The notes beneath the pieces are model-generated. The model worked only from the letters and a program-made list of their open reading frames with translations. It did no database searches and was not told where the DNA came from. A DNA stretch of 37,406 nucleotides from JASGDC01 sp047608145 (GTDB lineage Bacteria > Actinomycetota > Actinomycetes > Actinomycetales > Micrococcaceae). The position numbers and the translations under genes were made by a program. This document shows, one piece after another, positions 36,604 through 37,406 of this stretch (the first letter of the stretch is position 1; each line of letters opens with the position of its first letter). The stretch spans positions 1 to 37,406 of the forward strand of contig JASGDC010000018.1 in NCBI GenBank assembly GCA_047608145.1, given 5' to 3'.

Positions 36604-37188
36604 CTATGCTTTCTTTTTACGAATAACTAACGTTCCAGCACTCACTGTTGCAAGTGTGGCTATACCAGCAAGAGCAATTTCACTATTGTTTGAAGCAACA
36701 GATTTAGAAGTAGCAACACCAGCAGTAATATCAGTAACTGTATTATCCTGCGCAGGGGCCACAGCCTGAGTGCCAACGTTAGCATCTTGTGTAGGCTGTG
36801 CTGAAGTATTATTTGCTGCACAGTTATTCAAATAGTTCTGCTTATCTTGGTTTGATCCGCTCCCAGATCCTGAACCACTATACCCCATAGCTCCACCAGC
36901 CTGATGACCACTAGTTTCCCCAGTTAGCTGAATTGCTGCACCCCAGGCAGAAGCTAAATCAGCAGAACCAAGATTAACATTACCATTAGTATCCGCAGTG
37001 AAAGTTTTTGAAGCTGGAGCACCTGGATATTGAGCTGCTGCAAAATCTACAGTTTCTCCTGGAGTAAAGCCACTAAAAGTTGCTGAACATTGACTGTCAA
37101 GATTACCTGTTGTTTCTGCCATTGCTACTGGCGCACCGATTAATAATCCTGTTACAACACTGCCTATTGTGATTATTGCCTTTTTCAT
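36604..37188 (-). CDS. Secreted, C-terminally anchored surface protein
   Basis: The 194-residue protein has a clear signal peptide (KK start, hydrophobic core, APVAMA at 19-24, then ETTG). Its exposed part is rich in Ser, Thr, Gly, Asn and Ala, with two Cys residues that could pair. Its Ser-Gly linker SGSGSGSGS lies at about 104-112, followed by a Gln/Asn/Thr/Pro-rich stalk. The C terminus has a hydrophobic span (ALAGIATLATVSAGTLVI) and an RKKKA tail, the shape of a sortase signal. However, no LPXTG-like motif precedes the span, only NNSE. It may be membrane-held or use an unusual sorting motif. No known domain is recognised. The start has a weak site, AGGGAA, about five bases away. Its promoter seems to contain a G10 tract, and the 111-bp repeat lies farther upstream. 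Confidence 0.82.
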   Translation of the reverse strand: MKKAIITIGSVVTGLLIGAPVAMAETTGNLDSQCSATFSGFTPGETVDFAAAQYPGAPASKTFTADTNGNVNLGSADLASAWGAAIQLTGETSGHQAGGAMGYSGSGSGSGSNQDKQNYLNNCAANNTSAQPTQDANVGTQAVAPAQDNTVTDITAGVATSKSVASNNSEIALAGIATLATVSAGTLVIRKKKA

Positions 37189-37224
37189 TATTATTCCCTA
37201 TTCTTTAGTTTGTATGACATTCAA

Positions 37225-37255
37225 ATAGTACCCCCCCCCCTACGACAAAAATCAA
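37225..37255 (-). promoter_or_regulatory. Promoter with G10 tract in the spacer
   Basis: On the minus strand TTGATT (37255-37250) is followed by nine bases, ten G residues (37240-37231 on the plus strand as C10) and TACTAT (37230-37225). The spacer is 19 bp; eight Gs would give the ideal 17. Promoters with a poly-G/C spacer tract are a known phase-variation device, for example in Neisseria outer-membrane genes. The hexamers match consensus at four of six positions each. Confidence 0.5.
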
Positions 37256-37295
37256 ATATAAAAATAGAGTGTTGCAATGAAGGTTTATAAAGTTT

Positions 37296-37406
37296 GAGTT
37301 ATAGGCCATAATGTGTTGTTATTTTTCTTTGTAGGGGTTATTTTTTCTGTGATGTAGGCCTGTTTGTTAGCTTCTAAAGTTAGCTTATGGGTTTTAATCA
37401 ATATTC
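37296..37406 (-). repeat. Right copy of the 111-bp inverted repeat
   Basis: Exact reverse complement of 16-126; it continues to the last base of the window. Read toward the surface-protein gene, it ends 40 bases before the -35 element (37255-37250). The gap 37189-37295 otherwise holds only that promoter. The repeat may therefore be a shared upstream region of several such genes. Confidence 0.95.

Noticed and set aside
16..37406. Whole window as a transposon or linear plasmid with terminal inverted repeats
   Set aside because: Contents are core genes (fas, lexA, dinG, hflX), and no transposase or telomere gene is present.

Overview
The window looks like a chromosomal segment of a low-G+C actinobacterium, most likely in or near the Bifidobacteriaceae. 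The main evidence is a single-chain type I fatty acid synthase of about 3,070 residues. It sits in one run with a biotin ligase, a biotin-carboxylase/BCCP chain, an acyl-CoA carboxyltransferase and AcpS. An actinobacterial SOS neighbourhood (lysM, lexA, dinG, hflX) supports the same placement. Genus cannot be fixed from sequence reading alone. The same 111-bp sequence lies inverted at both ends (16-126 and 37296-37406), so the window may be a whole contig broken at a dispersed repeat.

Layout. 0.2-2.9 kb, minus strand: a HisH-like protein, an SseB-family protein, ArgR and an unknown acidic protein. HisH-priA-SseB is a familiar actinobacterial order, and here priA is absent and the HisH-like protein has lost its catalytic His and Glu. 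3.2-4.1 kb: an isochorismatase-fold protein without its nucleophile, and a small HTH protein. 4.2-18.2 kb: the lipid operon birA-accA-accD-fas-acpS, reading from one good promoter and largely translationally coupled. It makes malonyl-CoA, elongates it on FAS-I, and activates the enzyme's ACP. 18.2-19.4 kb: an MFS exporter, convergent to acpS. 19.6-27.3 kb: a type I restriction-modification operon (hsdM, hsdS, hsdR and an HExxH metallopeptidase). It is richer in G+C and in C-ending codons than its surroundings, so probably acquired. It is preceded by a small leader ORF carrying 12 copies of a 7-bp repeat.

27.7-32.4 kb is core: a LysM membrane protein divergent from lexA with a LexA-like site inside its promoter, then dinG and hflX on the other strand. 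32.4-36.6 kb is a decaying accessory zone. It holds an intact AAA/DUF4143 ATPase behind three 22-bp repeats, an RsmC-like methyltransferase (probably a core gene), a second DUF4143 ATPase broken at an A7 tract, a short relic of a third, and a broken membrane-protein gene. 36.6-37.2 kb: a secreted, C-terminally anchored surface protein. Its presumed promoter has a G10 tract in the -35/-10 spacer, next to the terminal inverted repeat.

The most notable theme is simple-repeat switching. Three loci carry slippage-prone tracts at positions where copy number should change expression: (AGCTCAC)12 before hsdM, A7 inside an ATPase gene, and G10 in a surface-protein promoter. The first could make a DNA methylation and restriction system phase-variable through a translationally coupled leader peptide. 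All switching claims are inferences from one sequence.
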